Shown here one piece after another: positions 27,646 through 36,700 of a DNA stretch of 64,000 nucleotides (position 1 is the first letter of the stretch; the number at the start of each line of letters is the position of its first letter). Below the pieces are notes generated by a model. That model had not been told where the DNA came from. It searched no databases and was given only the letters and a program-made list of their open reading frames with translations. Source of the stretch: Eubacterium sp. (GTDB taxonomy: Bacteria > Bacillota > Clostridia > Lachnospirales > Lachnospiraceae); contig JAAWDZ010000017.1 in NCBI GenBank assembly GCA_022794015.1, positions 1 to 64,000 of the forward strand, read 5' to 3'. The position numbers and the translations under genes were made by a program.

Positions 27646-27927
27646 ATGGGAAAAATAAACTTGGGAAAATGGAAAGAGGGCTTTGTGGAGTCGCTTGAGC
27701 TTCCAAAGGATCTGATGTATGGCGCTGTTTTGGTTTCTATCACAGGGCGGCAGGAAATATTAATTGAAAATTACCGGGGGATTTTGGAATATACTGCAAA
27801 CTATATCAGCTTGCAGGCGAAAACCTGCAGGCTGGCAGTACGCGGGAAGAATCTGCATATCAGTTATTATACCAACGAAGAAATGAAAATTACCGGATTG
27901 ATTGACTCTGTGTCATACGAAACTTAG
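27646..27927 (+). CDS. yqfC: Sporulation protein YqfC
   Basis: 93 aa. The YabP/YqfC fold is seen from LELPKDLMYGAVLVSITGRQEILIENYRGILEYTANYISLQAKTCRLAVRGKNLHISYYTNEEMKITGLI. In B. subtilis yqfC and yqfD are mother-cell sigma-E genes. The Shine-Dalgarno site is weak, so the exact start is uncertain, but the next gene follows by 9 nt with a strong one. First gene of the yqfC-yqfD-phoH series. Confidence 0.88.
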   Translation: MGKINLGKWKEGFVESLELPKDLMYGAVLVSITGRQEILIENYRGILEYTANYISLQAKTCRLAVRGKNLHISYYTNEEMKITGLIDSVSYET

Positions 27928-27936
27928 GAGGTAATT

Positions 27937-29196
27937 TTGTTTCTTTCACTGATTAAATTTTTTCGCGGATTTTTACTGGTACGCTTAAGCGGTTATTCCC
28001 CGGAACGTTTCTTAAATCTGTGCAGCAATCACGATATTCTGATCTGGGACTTAAAAAACCAGAACGGCTGTTATGAGTTTCATATCAGCATTGCGGGCTA
28101 TCGCCGGTTAAAGCCACTGCTGAAAAAAACAAAGACAAGGGTTACGATTTTAAAGCGGGTTGGCTTTCCGTTTTTTTTATACCGCTACAGAAAGCGTAAG
28201 GTCTTTTTTGCAGGAATTGCCTTTAGCGTCGGACTTTTGTGTTATCTTACGACTTTTGTATGGCTGATTGATATCAACGGCAATTCTCTGATTACAGATG
28301 ATGACATCCTTACATTTTTGGAGGAACAGGGCTCTTCATTTGGCAGCAAAAAAAGCCAGATTGACTGCAGCGCTTTGGAAGAGGCGCTTCGAACGAATTA
28401 TGAAGATGTGATCTGGGCGTCTGTGCGCTTGAACGGCACGAAAATGACGATTGATTTACAGGAAAACCTGATCACCAAAAAGGATATGGCAGAAAAGGAA
28501 AGAGAACCCGAAGGGGCATATCATATCGTGGCGGATAAAGATGCCGTGGTTACGTCGATTATTACCCGAAAGGGAACGCCGCTTGTCAAAGCAGGCAGCG
28601 AGGTTAAGACCGGGGATATTCTGGTCAGCAGCCAGCTGGACATTTACAATGACAGCAATGAGATTGTCAATTATGTGTTTGTAGCCTCTGATGCGGACAT
28701 TTACGGGCAGACCACGTATACTTATGAGGACAGCTTTCCTATGCAGTATAACCAGAGGGTACGGGTTGGAGAAGGCAGAAGCGTTTATGGCTTAAACCTT
28801 TTTTCCTATCAGATACAGATGCCGGGCGCGCAGAAATGGAAACAGGACGATTCTTATATTTCTTATACAGAGAGCCGGCAGCTTGCGATTGCAAAGGATT
28901 ATTATATTCCGGTCATTCTGGAAAAAACGACGTATTATGCCTGCGGCTATGAAAAGGTTACGCTTACGAAGCAACAGGCGAAAGAGCGGGCAAGTGAAAA
29001 TATTTTACAGTATTTAAAAAAAATGGAAGAAAAGGGTATTGAAATCACAGATAAAAATGTTATGATAGAATTTGCAGGTAACCAGTGTAAGGTTCATGGG
29101 GTCATTACTGCGGTTGAAAAAATCGGGAAATATGAGCCTGCCGAGCAAAAAGAAATATCTACGGACGAGAGGCTGACGGAAGATGAGTCTGACTGA
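27937..29196 (+). CDS. yqfD: Sporulation protein YqfD
   Basis: 419 aa from TTG 27937, chosen because AGGAGG lies five to six nt before it and no ATG is available. One membrane segment (about residues 87-110, FFAGIAFSVGLLCYLTTFVWLI) follows an N-terminal cytoplasmic domain (RLSGYSPERFLNLCSNHDI); the rest is extracytoplasmic, including a POTRA/FtsQ-like start (IDINGNSLITDDDILTFLEEQG). YqfD is a mother-cell sporulation protein of poorly known role. It overlaps phoH by 14 nt. Confidence 0.9.
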   Translation: MFLSLIKFFRGFLLVRLSGYSPERFLNLCSNHDILIWDLKNQNGCYEFHISIAGYRRLKPLLKKTKTRVTILKRVGFPFFLYRYRKRKVFFAGIAFSVGLLCYLTTFVWLIDINGNSLITDDDILTFLEEQGSSFGSKKSQIDCSALEEALRTNYEDVIWASVRLNGTKMTIDLQENLITKKDMAEKEREPEGAYHIVADKDAVVTSIITRKGTPLVKAGSEVKTGDILVSSQLDIYNDSNEIVNYVFVASDADIYGQTTYTYEDSFPMQYNQRVRVGEGRSVYGLNLFSYQIQMPGAQKWKQDDSYISYTESRQLAIAKDYYIPVILEKTTYYACGYEKVTLTKQQAKERASENILQYLKKMEEKGIEITDKNVMIEFAGNQCKVHGVITAVEKIGKYEPAEQKEISTDERLTEDESD

Positions 29197-30175
29197 ATTG
29201 AATTTAAACATTCCACCGGAGCATGCGGCAAATGTATTCGGACAGTTTGATACGTATATGAAAAAAATTGAAAAGGCATTCCAAGTAACGGTAGTGCTTC
29301 GCGACGATTCCATAAAGATTCTGGGAAGCAGCAGCGGCATCCATAATGCATCTGATGTATTTGAACAGCTTTTAGAGCTTTCCAGAAGGGGGAATACGAT
29401 TACGGAGCAGAATGTAAATTATGCGATTGCCCTGGCGATGGAGGAAAAGGCGGAAGCAATTGTGGAAATTGACAGGGACTGTATTTGTCACACAGTACAG
29501 GGCAAGCCCGTAAAGCCAAAGACAGTAGGGCAGAAGAACTATGTAGATGCAATCCGCAATCGGATGATTGTATTCGGATGCGGCCCTGCCGGTACAGGAA
29601 AGACCTACCTTGCCATTGCAATGGCAGTTACGGCGTTTAAAAATGACGATGTGGGACGGATTATTTTAACCCGTCCGGCGATAGAAGCCGGCGAGAAATT
29701 AGGTTTTTTGCCGGGGGATCTGCAGAGTAAAATAGATCCGTATTTACGGCCGTTATACGATGCGCTTTATCAGATCATGGGAGCGGACAGTTTTTTGAGG
29801 AACACGGAAAAGGGCCTGATTGAAGTGGCGCCGCTTGCTTACATGCGCGGACGTACGCTTGACAATGCTTTTATCATTCTGGATGAAGCTCAGAATACTA
29901 CGCCGGCGCAGATGAAGATGTTTTTGACCAGGATTGGCTTTGGTTCCAAGGTTGTTATCACCGGAGATGCCACGCAAAAAGACCTGGCCCCAGGGACGAA
30001 GTCCGGTCTGGATATTGCATTAAGAGTTCTGCGCAGGGTAGAGGATATCGGTATCTGTGAATTGACGAGCAGCGACGTCGTGCGTCATCCGCTGGTCCAG
30101 AAGATTGTCAAAGCTTACGAAGAGTATGAGAGTCTGCAGGAGAAGAAGAAAAGAAGACAGGCAGGTAAAAAGTAA
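29183..30175 (+). CDS. phoH: PhoH family ATPase (PhoL/YbeZ type)
   Basis: 330 aa. An N-terminal KH-like region (about residues 1-105) precedes the PhoH ATPase domain: Walker A GPAGTGKTYLA (from about residue 134), RPAIEAGEKLGFLPGDL and Walker B FIILDEAQNTTPAQMKMFLTRIG, then ITGDATQKDL. PhoH/YbeZ proteins act with YbeY in ribosome and RNA quality control. Order yqfD-phoH-yqfF-ybeY is the standard Firmicutes arrangement. The stop overlaps the next start by 1 nt. Confidence 0.95.
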   Translation: MSLTELNLNIPPEHAANVFGQFDTYMKKIEKAFQVTVVLRDDSIKILGSSSGIHNASDVFEQLLELSRRGNTITEQNVNYAIALAMEEKAEAIVEIDRDCICHTVQGKPVKPKTVGQKNYVDAIRNRMIVFGCGPAGTGKTYLAIAMAVTAFKNDDVGRIILTRPAIEAGEKLGFLPGDLQSKIDPYLRPLYDALYQIMGADSFLRNTEKGLIEVAPLAYMRGRTLDNAFIILDEAQNTTPAQMKMFLTRIGFGSKVVITGDATQKDLAPGTKSGLDIALRVLRRVEDIGICELTSSDVVRHPLVQKIVKAYEEYESLQEKKKRRQAGKK

Positions 30176-31389
30176 TGGAACAGAAAATGCCCGCAAAACG
30201 TCTGCAGCATTATGGTATTATAGCTGTATTGACAGTTATTACTTCTCTGCTTTTTGCATACGCCAGCAATCCGGGTGCAGATGGTTTTATCATTTACCTG
30301 ATCATTGACGTTATATTTCTGCAGATAGTGCTGTATATGCTGGAAAGCAGCCGGCTTTCCGGAAAGTTAGGGGACAGCCTTGCAGGCAATTACCGCAGAA
30401 TCGCAGACTGGTATGGTGTGTTCTGTGCCGTGGCGGCCGGCTGCTTCTTTCTACCGGAATTTGTATGTCCCGCGGCGGCGACAGCATTGTTTTTTGCCAT
30501 GGCCTCGACTGCTGAGATAGCGATAACGCTTGGCACTTTTTTGTGCGTCCTTTTATGCATGGCCCATGGAGGGAATTTTTATGAACTGGCGGCTTATGTC
30601 GTCCTGATTTTAATTGGCGCACAGCTTGCGAAGACAATGCGCGAGAAGCAGCTGCGTTTCTGGGGCTGTATTGTGCTTATGTCTGTATCCGTATGTATTC
30701 CGGTTTTGTTTTATTATCTGTCTTATCGGAAGAGCAGTTTTGCACTTTTTTGTTACAGCTTTATATTCGGGGCTTTTTTTGTTCTTCTCTTTGTGCTGTT
30801 TTCCGAACGGCTCTACGGCAGATCCGATCGGGAGGACTCAGATATTTATGAGAAGATTATTGACGAAGCATATCCGTTTGTAGTTGATATCAAAAATTAT
30901 TCCAGGGCGGAATATATACGTGCGGTCAAAGCCGCTACGGTTGCCAGGAAATGTGCAGCGGAAATTGGGGCAAACGAGCTGGCGGCAGCAGCCGCAGGAT
31001 TTTACTACAGACTTGGTATTTTAGAGGGAGAACCTTTCATCGAAAATGGTGTCCGTCTGGCCGAGGAAGGGTGTTTTCCGGCAGCGGTTATTTCCATTCT
31101 TGCCGAGTACGGCGGTGAAGAAAAGCTGCCTTCTACAAGAGAGTCTGCCATTGTACACATGGTGGATGCCTGTATGAATAAAATCGCATTTTATCGCGCG
31201 CAGGAACTATCTGCTTCGTGGAGCCCGGAAATGGTTATTTATCAGACCTTAAATGAACTGTCTGCAGCGGGAACTTACGATGAATCGGGCCTGAGTATGA
31301 ATCAGTTTTTAAAAGTCAGGGAATTATTAGTACATGAGGAGATTGGATATGACAGTACAAATGGAAGAAGAAACGAAGGTCAGGTTTGA
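30175..31389 (+). CDS. YqfF/PgpH-like membrane protein with degenerate HD domain
   Basis: 404 aa, well short of PgpH/YqfF (about 700). Six to seven membrane segments fill residues about 12-215, then a soluble helical C-terminal part. Position between phoH and ybeY is where yqfF sits. The HD domain keeps the helical layout, but the metal ligands are missing: no HHS or HDIGK motif; the latter region reads FYYRLGILEG. The large N-terminal extracellular 7TMR-HDED domain is absent too. In B. subtilis the full-length protein degrades c-di-AMP; here enzyme activity is probably lost. Confidence 0.75.
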   Translation: MEQKMPAKRLQHYGIIAVLTVITSLLFAYASNPGADGFIIYLIIDVIFLQIVLYMLESSRLSGKLGDSLAGNYRRIADWYGVFCAVAAGCFFLPEFVCPAAATALFFAMASTAEIAITLGTFLCVLLCMAHGGNFYELAAYVVLILIGAQLAKTMREKQLRFWGCIVLMSVSVCIPVLFYYLSYRKSSFALFCYSFIFGAFFVLLFVLFSERLYGRSDREDSDIYEKIIDEAYPFVVDIKNYSRAEYIRAVKAATVARKCAAEIGANELAAAAAGFYYRLGILEGEPFIENGVRLAEEGCFPAAVISILAEYGGEEKLPSTRESAIVHMVDACMNKIAFYRAQELSASWSPEMVIYQTLNELSAAGTYDESGLSMNQFLKVRELLVHEEIGYDSTNGRRNEGQV

Positions 31390-31846
31390 TTTTGATTACC
31401 GGACGCTGGCACAGCAGGCAGTTTCCTTTACTCTGGATTATGAGCAGTTTCCTTATGAGGCTGAGGTTGGCCTTACATTAACCGATAATGAATCCATACA
31501 GCAGATAAACCGGGAATTCCGGCAGACTGATGCGCCTACGGACGTATTGTCCTTTCCGTTGCTTTCGCTTCCTGCGGCAGGAAATTTTTCCTGTATGGAA
31601 GAGACACCTGGGGACAATTTTAATCCGGATACCGGGGAAGCGCTGCTTGGCGATATTATCATTTCTGTTCCCAAAGTCACCGAACAGGCCTTAGCCTACG
31701 GTCATTCCGAGAAACGGGAATTTACATTTTTAATCGTACATAGCGTGCTGCATTTGCTTGGATATGACCATATGATACCTGAGGATGCGGCATTTATGGA
31801 AAAAAAACAAGAAAGCATCTTAAGTGCCATGGGCATTTTAAGATGA
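31349..31846 (+). CDS. ybeY: Endoribonuclease YbeY, 16S rRNA maturation factor
   Basis: 165 aa. The start ATG 31349 is preferred (GAGGAG 9-14 nt before) over 31334; either way the gene overlaps the previous one by tens of bases. The zinc motif HSVLHLLGYDHM (H-x3-H-x5-H) is intact, and TDAPTDVLSFPLL is the conserved substrate loop. YbeY trims 16S rRNA and controls defective ribosomes together with YbeZ/PhoH. Confidence 0.95.
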   Translation: MTVQMEEETKVRFDFDYRTLAQQAVSFTLDYEQFPYEAEVGLTLTDNESIQQINREFRQTDAPTDVLSFPLLSLPAAGNFSCMEETPGDNFNPDTGEALLGDIIISVPKVTEQALAYGHSEKREFTFLIVHSVLHLLGYDHMIPEDAAFMEKKQESILSAMGILR

Positions 31847-31859
31847 CAGGAGGGTGAAA

Positions 31860-32987
31860 ATGAAACACATGAAAAAAGCAATTCTTTTCGCAGCAGCCTG
31901 CTGTATTTTGTTTTCCGGATGTGGAAAAGAAGAAAATATTGCAGAAGAACCACAGACAGAGTTTGTCGGCGACATACAGCCGATTGAAACGGAAGAGGAG
32001 CTGCCGGTTGAAACGGAAACAGAGACAGAGCCTGTGGATGTGGGAAGCAAAAATCCCCTGACTGGAGAGCCAATGGACGAAGCCACTGCAGCGCAGAGGC
32101 CGATTTCCTGTATGATTGGCAATACGACAGATGCGATGCCGCAGTACGGCACCTCCAGCGCGGATGTTTTAATTGAAGCGCCGGCAGAGGGAGGCCTTAC
32201 CAGACTGATGGGTATTTACCAGGATTATGCAAATCTGCCGACGATTATGTCAGTCAGGAGCTGCCGTCACTATTATGCATACCTGTCCAACGAATTTGAA
32301 GCCATATATGTCCACTATGGACAGGCTATCTATGCAACTGAGATGTTAAAAAACTGCGATGATTTAAACGGTTTGGATGGGGATTTGGAAAATGTGACGT
32401 TTTACCGCGACAAATCCAGAAAATCACCGCATAATGCATATATCAATGGAGAAAGCATTATTGCTGGGATTGAGAAAAGAGGCTACCGCAAAGAACATGC
32501 ATCTTCCTATGAAAACCGTTACAGCTTTGTGACAGAGGAGAGGGTTTTGGAAAACGGAGAGGATGCGGCTGTGGTAGAGCCGGGATATCAGGTGAACAAG
32601 CCCTGGTTTGTCTACAATGAAGAAACCGGCCTGTACGAAAGGTATCAGTACAAATCTGCGCATGTAGACGGTGGATCCGGAGAACAGCTTGCTTTTAAAA
32701 ATGTGATTTTCCAGGTGTGCGACTACAAAGTAGAGCCGGACGGCACTTATCTGGATGTCAAGACAGCCTCTTACGGCGGAACCGGAAAATATATTACCAA
32801 CGGAAAAGCCGTTGATATTACCTGGGTAAAGGAAGTAGAAGACGGCGTTGGAAAATATTATGACACAGACGGCAATGAACTGGAGCTGAATCCCGGAAAG
32901 ACCTGTGTATGTATCGTATTAAATGACGCCGAGGACAAAATCGGTGTATATGCATCGGAATCGGATTTTGAAGCTGCCAGAAATTAA
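31860..32987 (+). CDS. DUF3048 domain lipoprotein (YerB-like)
   Basis: 375 aa from ATG 31860 after AGGAGGG; GTG 31854 is a possible alternative. Lipobox FSGC (Cys near residue 21) and an acidic linker (Glu/Thr repeats) are followed by DUF3048 (NPLTGEPMDEATAAQRPISCMIGN, YGTSSADVLIEAPAEGGLTRLMG, VRSCRHYYAYLSNEFEAIYVHYG) and the C-terminal DUF3048_C domain (ITWVKEVEDG...KTCVCIVL). Anchored on the outer membrane face; function not established. Followed by a terminator. Confidence 0.88.
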   Translation: MKHMKKAILFAAACCILFSGCGKEENIAEEPQTEFVGDIQPIETEEELPVETETETEPVDVGSKNPLTGEPMDEATAAQRPISCMIGNTTDAMPQYGTSSADVLIEAPAEGGLTRLMGIYQDYANLPTIMSVRSCRHYYAYLSNEFEAIYVHYGQAIYATEMLKNCDDLNGLDGDLENVTFYRDKSRKSPHNAYINGESIIAGIEKRGYRKEHASSYENRYSFVTEERVLENGEDAAVVEPGYQVNKPWFVYNEETGLYERYQYKSAHVDGGSGEQLAFKNVIFQVCDYKVEPDGTYLDVKTASYGGTGKYITNGKAVDITWVKEVEDGVGKYYDTDGNELELNPGKTCVCIVLNDAEDKIGVYASESDFEAARN

Positions 32988-33015
32988 ATGATGAACAGAA
33001 TATAAGAATGGTTTT

Positions 33016-33048
33016 ACGGGGGAGGGCGCAGGCTCTCCTCCGTTATTT
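33016..33048 (+). terminator. Terminator of the DUF3048 gene
   Basis: ACGGGGGAG (33016-33024) pairs with CTCCTCCGT (33035-33043) with one G-T, and TATTT follows. Confidence 0.65.
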
Positions 33049-33115
33049 GGTATCAGTTTTTGAAAAAAGGTTTAAATTACAGAAAAGTGCGAATACTATG
33101 ACGGGTGATGATTGT

Positions 33116-33493
33116 ATGAACAAAGTCAATTGTATTCGTATTTTTTGTATTCTTACGGTTTTATTTGGAATTGGATGCTATCAGATAATGCATTTGAGAA
33201 ATACACAGCAGGAGCCGGATGAGGCGCCTGTGGAGCAAATTGTTCCGGAAGCAAAGGAAGCGGAAACAGAAGAAGCGGCAGTTGAAGTAAGCGGAACCAT
33301 AGAATATAAATTTGTAATTCTGGAAGAGGGAGATTATTTAACGGTTTATCTGGCAGATCGGGAAACAGTTTATGAGTATACGGGAATTCGGTACTCTCAG
33401 CTGGATGAAGAGATGCAAAAAAAGATACGGCCCGGATATTGCATAAAAGATGAAGAGGCATTATTTGGATTTTTGGAAAATTACAGCAGCTGA
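33116..33493 (+). CDS. Small membrane protein with BofC C-terminal-like domain
   Basis: 125 aa from ATG 33116, ribosome site weak. One N-terminal membrane segment (about residues 5-24), an acidic linker (about 30-60), then a domain with YLTVYLADRETVYEYTGI and EEALFGFLENYSS. That pattern is the same as the C-terminal BofC-like segment seen in many Lachnospiraceae proteins. BofC in Bacillus is a secreted forespore inhibitor of SpoIVB, but this protein has only the short domain, so the same role should not be assumed. Flanked by a terminator and an AT-rich promoter region. Confidence 0.65.
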   Translation: MNKVNCIRIFCILTVLFGIGCYQIMHLRNTQQEPDEAPVEQIVPEAKEAETEEAAVEVSGTIEYKFVILEEGDYLTVYLADRETVYEYTGIRYSQLDEEMQKKIRPGYCIKDEEALFGFLENYSS

Positions 33494-33637
33494 TCGCTTT
33501 GTTTTCAGTTATTTTTTGGATTTGCATTATAATTAAGTTTATTATAGAAAAACATTTGAACATACAAGGATATTGTGTAGTATTACTACAATTATTGAAA
33601 AATAAAATATTTTTTTGTAAAAATTGTAAAAAAATTA

Positions 33638-33666
33638 TGGACTTTCAGTGAATTTTTTGATAATAT
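33638..33666 (+). promoter_or_regulatory. Putative promoter of the GH3 gene
   Basis: TGGACT (33638-33643), a 17-bp spacer and TAATAT (33661-33666) in a very AT-rich region, 46 nt before the start codon. A small palindrome GTAGT-ATT-ACTAC lies about 50 bp upstream and could be an operator. The -35 is weak. Confidence 0.45.
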
Positions 33667-33712
33667 ATATGTGTTATTTAGAATTGGGTTTCAAAGAAAG
33701 AGGAGGAAAAGG

Positions 33713-36700
33713 ATGAAAGAAAGATTGAGGAAAATGGTATCGATGCTGCTTGCAGCCGCAGTTACTGTGACGGCGATACCCGCAGTGGAACTGACTGCGA
33801 AGGCCGCGTCTGCGGAGGGAAATATCGATCTCGCCAGGCAGGTTGCTGCAGAGGGTATGGTTCTGATGGAGAACAATGGCACACTGCCGTTGGCTAAAGG
33901 CACAAAGGTTGCAATGTTTGGACGTGCCATGATTGATTACGTACGCGGCGGCGGAGGAAGCGGTGCGACAAATGTCGATTACAGCAGGAATATTCTGCAG
34001 GGTATGCAGATTAAGGCGGAGGAGAAGAAGATAGAGCTCTATCAGCCGCTGGTAGATTTTTACACAGAGCAGGTAACCACAAATGGGATTACCAATGACG
34101 CTAATATCACGGTTACAGACGAGATGATGCAGGCAGCGGCAGAGTTTGCATCTACGGCAGTGGTTACCATTGGCCGCTATTCATCGGAAGGCAGCGACCG
34201 TACGGCAACGAAAGGCGACTATTATCTTTCCGATGCGGAAACTTCGCTCATCGAACGGGCGGCGGCGAGCTTTGATAAGGTTGTTGTGGTACTGAATGTA
34301 GGCGCGGTGTTAGACACGCAGTGGATTAGGCAAATTGAAGGGATTGATTCTGTACTTATGGGGTGGCAGGCCGGAATGGAAGGCGGACTTGCGACGGCAG
34401 ACGTACTGGTCGGGGATGTGAACCCTTCCGGTAAATTTGTAGATACCTTTGCTAAGAGCTATGAAGATTATCCGAGTTCGGATACATTTGGCCAAAGCAA
34501 CGGGTATGTAAACTACAATGAGGATATTTTTGTAGGTTACCGTTATTTTGAAACGTTTGATCCGGATTATGAAAAAGTAAATTATGAGTTTGGATATGGA
34601 CTGTCTTATACGACGTTTCAGACAGGCGGTGTAACGGTAAAAGAAGAAGGCGGGGACATCGTAGTGACTGCGGAAGTTACCAACACCGGAGACGTGGCGG
34701 GCAAAGAGGTTGTGCAGGTTTATTTCAGTGCGCCGCAGGGCAAGCTGGGCAAGCCGGGTAAGGAACTGGCGGCATTCGGAAAAACCGCTCTGCTCGCGCC
34801 GGGAGAATCCGAGACGCTTACGATGCGCTACACCATTGACGACATGTCTTCCTATGACGATACGGGCAAGGTGCAGAAATCAGCATACATACTGGAAGCC
34901 GGGGATTACAATATTTATGTCGGCAATTCCATTAAAGACGCGGGAACAAAGGGAATCCGTCATACATATAAGGTAGCGGATACGAAAGTGACAGAGCAGC
35001 TTTCACAGCAGGCGGCTCCCATTCAGTTAAAGGAACGGCTTTTAGCTGACGGCAGCTACGAAGCGCTTCCGGTTGCTCCGGAATTTGATCCGCATCATGT
35101 GATTTCCGCGACAAAGCCTACCGTAGTAGAATCGGAAAGCTTTATAGATGCTTCCAGCGCCGTTTCTGTAGAGAGCTTCTATGAAAATGGAACTACGCAG
35201 AAAAGATGTATCGCAATGTTAAATACCAAAGGATATTATGTGGAATATGAGCTGGATGTAGAGGAAGCGGGTTATTATGCCGTTGCCATGCGCATGGCAA
35301 ACGGATATGCGCAGTTAAACAACTGCCTGAGCGTTTATGTGGACGGAACGCCGCAGCCTGGCGTTATCTTCAACGCACCGCAGACCGGAGACGGCAGCGG
35401 CGCAGGAGAATGGTATAATTTCCAGGACTGCGATCCGTTTTATGTGGAGCTGCCGCAGGGTAAAGTACGGTTCCGGCTTGTAGCAAACCAGAATAACCCG
35501 AATTACGACTGTATGACGTTTACGAAAACCGATAAGGAACCGGACTACTATACGGCGGTAAAACCGGAAGGCAGAACCCGTATTGAAGCAGAGAACTTTG
35601 GTTTTTCCGGCGGAACAAATACCAATTATATCCGTACAGAGAATTTTACTGTAAACGGAGAACCGGGAATATGTTTAGCTTATATGAACCATGCCGGGAA
35701 TTATGTTTCCTATTGGCTTAATGTAGAAGAAGCCGGAAATTATAATCTGTATTTAAATGTGGCGAACGGCAGGGCGGCTTTTGATTTTGATCCGGGTATT
35801 GAGGTGGATGGTACGCCGGTTGAAGCGGCGGGCCTGAATGTGCCGCAGACCGGAGATGGAAGCGGAGCAGGCGAATGGTATAATTTCAGAGATTTAGAGC
35901 CGGTAACCGTGCCTCTTCCGGCAGGAAAGTGCGTGATTACGTTCCGCGCCCCGGTAGACTCTTATCCGAACGTAGATTATTTTGAACTGGAGAAGAAGAC
36001 GGCGCAGGCAAAAGTGATGAACCGAAAGGCTGCGGCAATGCCGCTGACGGCCCCGGTACAGCTGGCAGCGGAAACAAAAACGCTGATGTTGAAGGATGTT
36101 TATGAAAACCCGTCGCTGATGGATGAATTTCTGGCACAGATCTCAGACAGGCAGCTGATTGAGATGCTGGGTGGACAGCCGAATACCGGGACGGCAAATA
36201 CCGGAGGCATGGGAAATCTTCCACAGTTTGGGATTCCAAACGCCATGACAGCTGACGGACCGCAGGGTATCCGTATTGGAGTTCACTGTACGGCATGGCC
36301 GATTTCCACGCTGCTGGCATGTACCTGGGATGTAGCGATAGTAGAACGCGTCGGCAAAGCGGCGGCAGTGGAAGCGCACAACAACGGAATTGATATCTGG
36401 CTTGCACCAGGTATGAATATTCACAGAGATCCGCTCTGTGGAAGGAATTTCGAATATTATTCCGAGGATCCGCTGCTTACCGGAAAAATGGCGGCGGCAA
36501 TTACCAAAGGATGCCAGTCCGAAGGCGTATCCATTACCTTAAAGCATTTCGCAGCAAACAATAAAGAAGTAAACCGCAACAGCAGCGATTCCAGGATGAG
36601 CGAACGCGCGCTGCGTGAAATTTATTTAAAAGGATTTGAAATTGCGGTAAAGGAAGCAGATCCCTGGAGTATTATGACCTCCTACAATTTTATCAACGGC

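Noticed and set aside
33577-33589. Palindrome GTAGT-ATT-ACTAC upstream of the GH3 gene as a defined operator
   Set aside because: Too short and in AT-rich DNA; mentioned only with the promoter.
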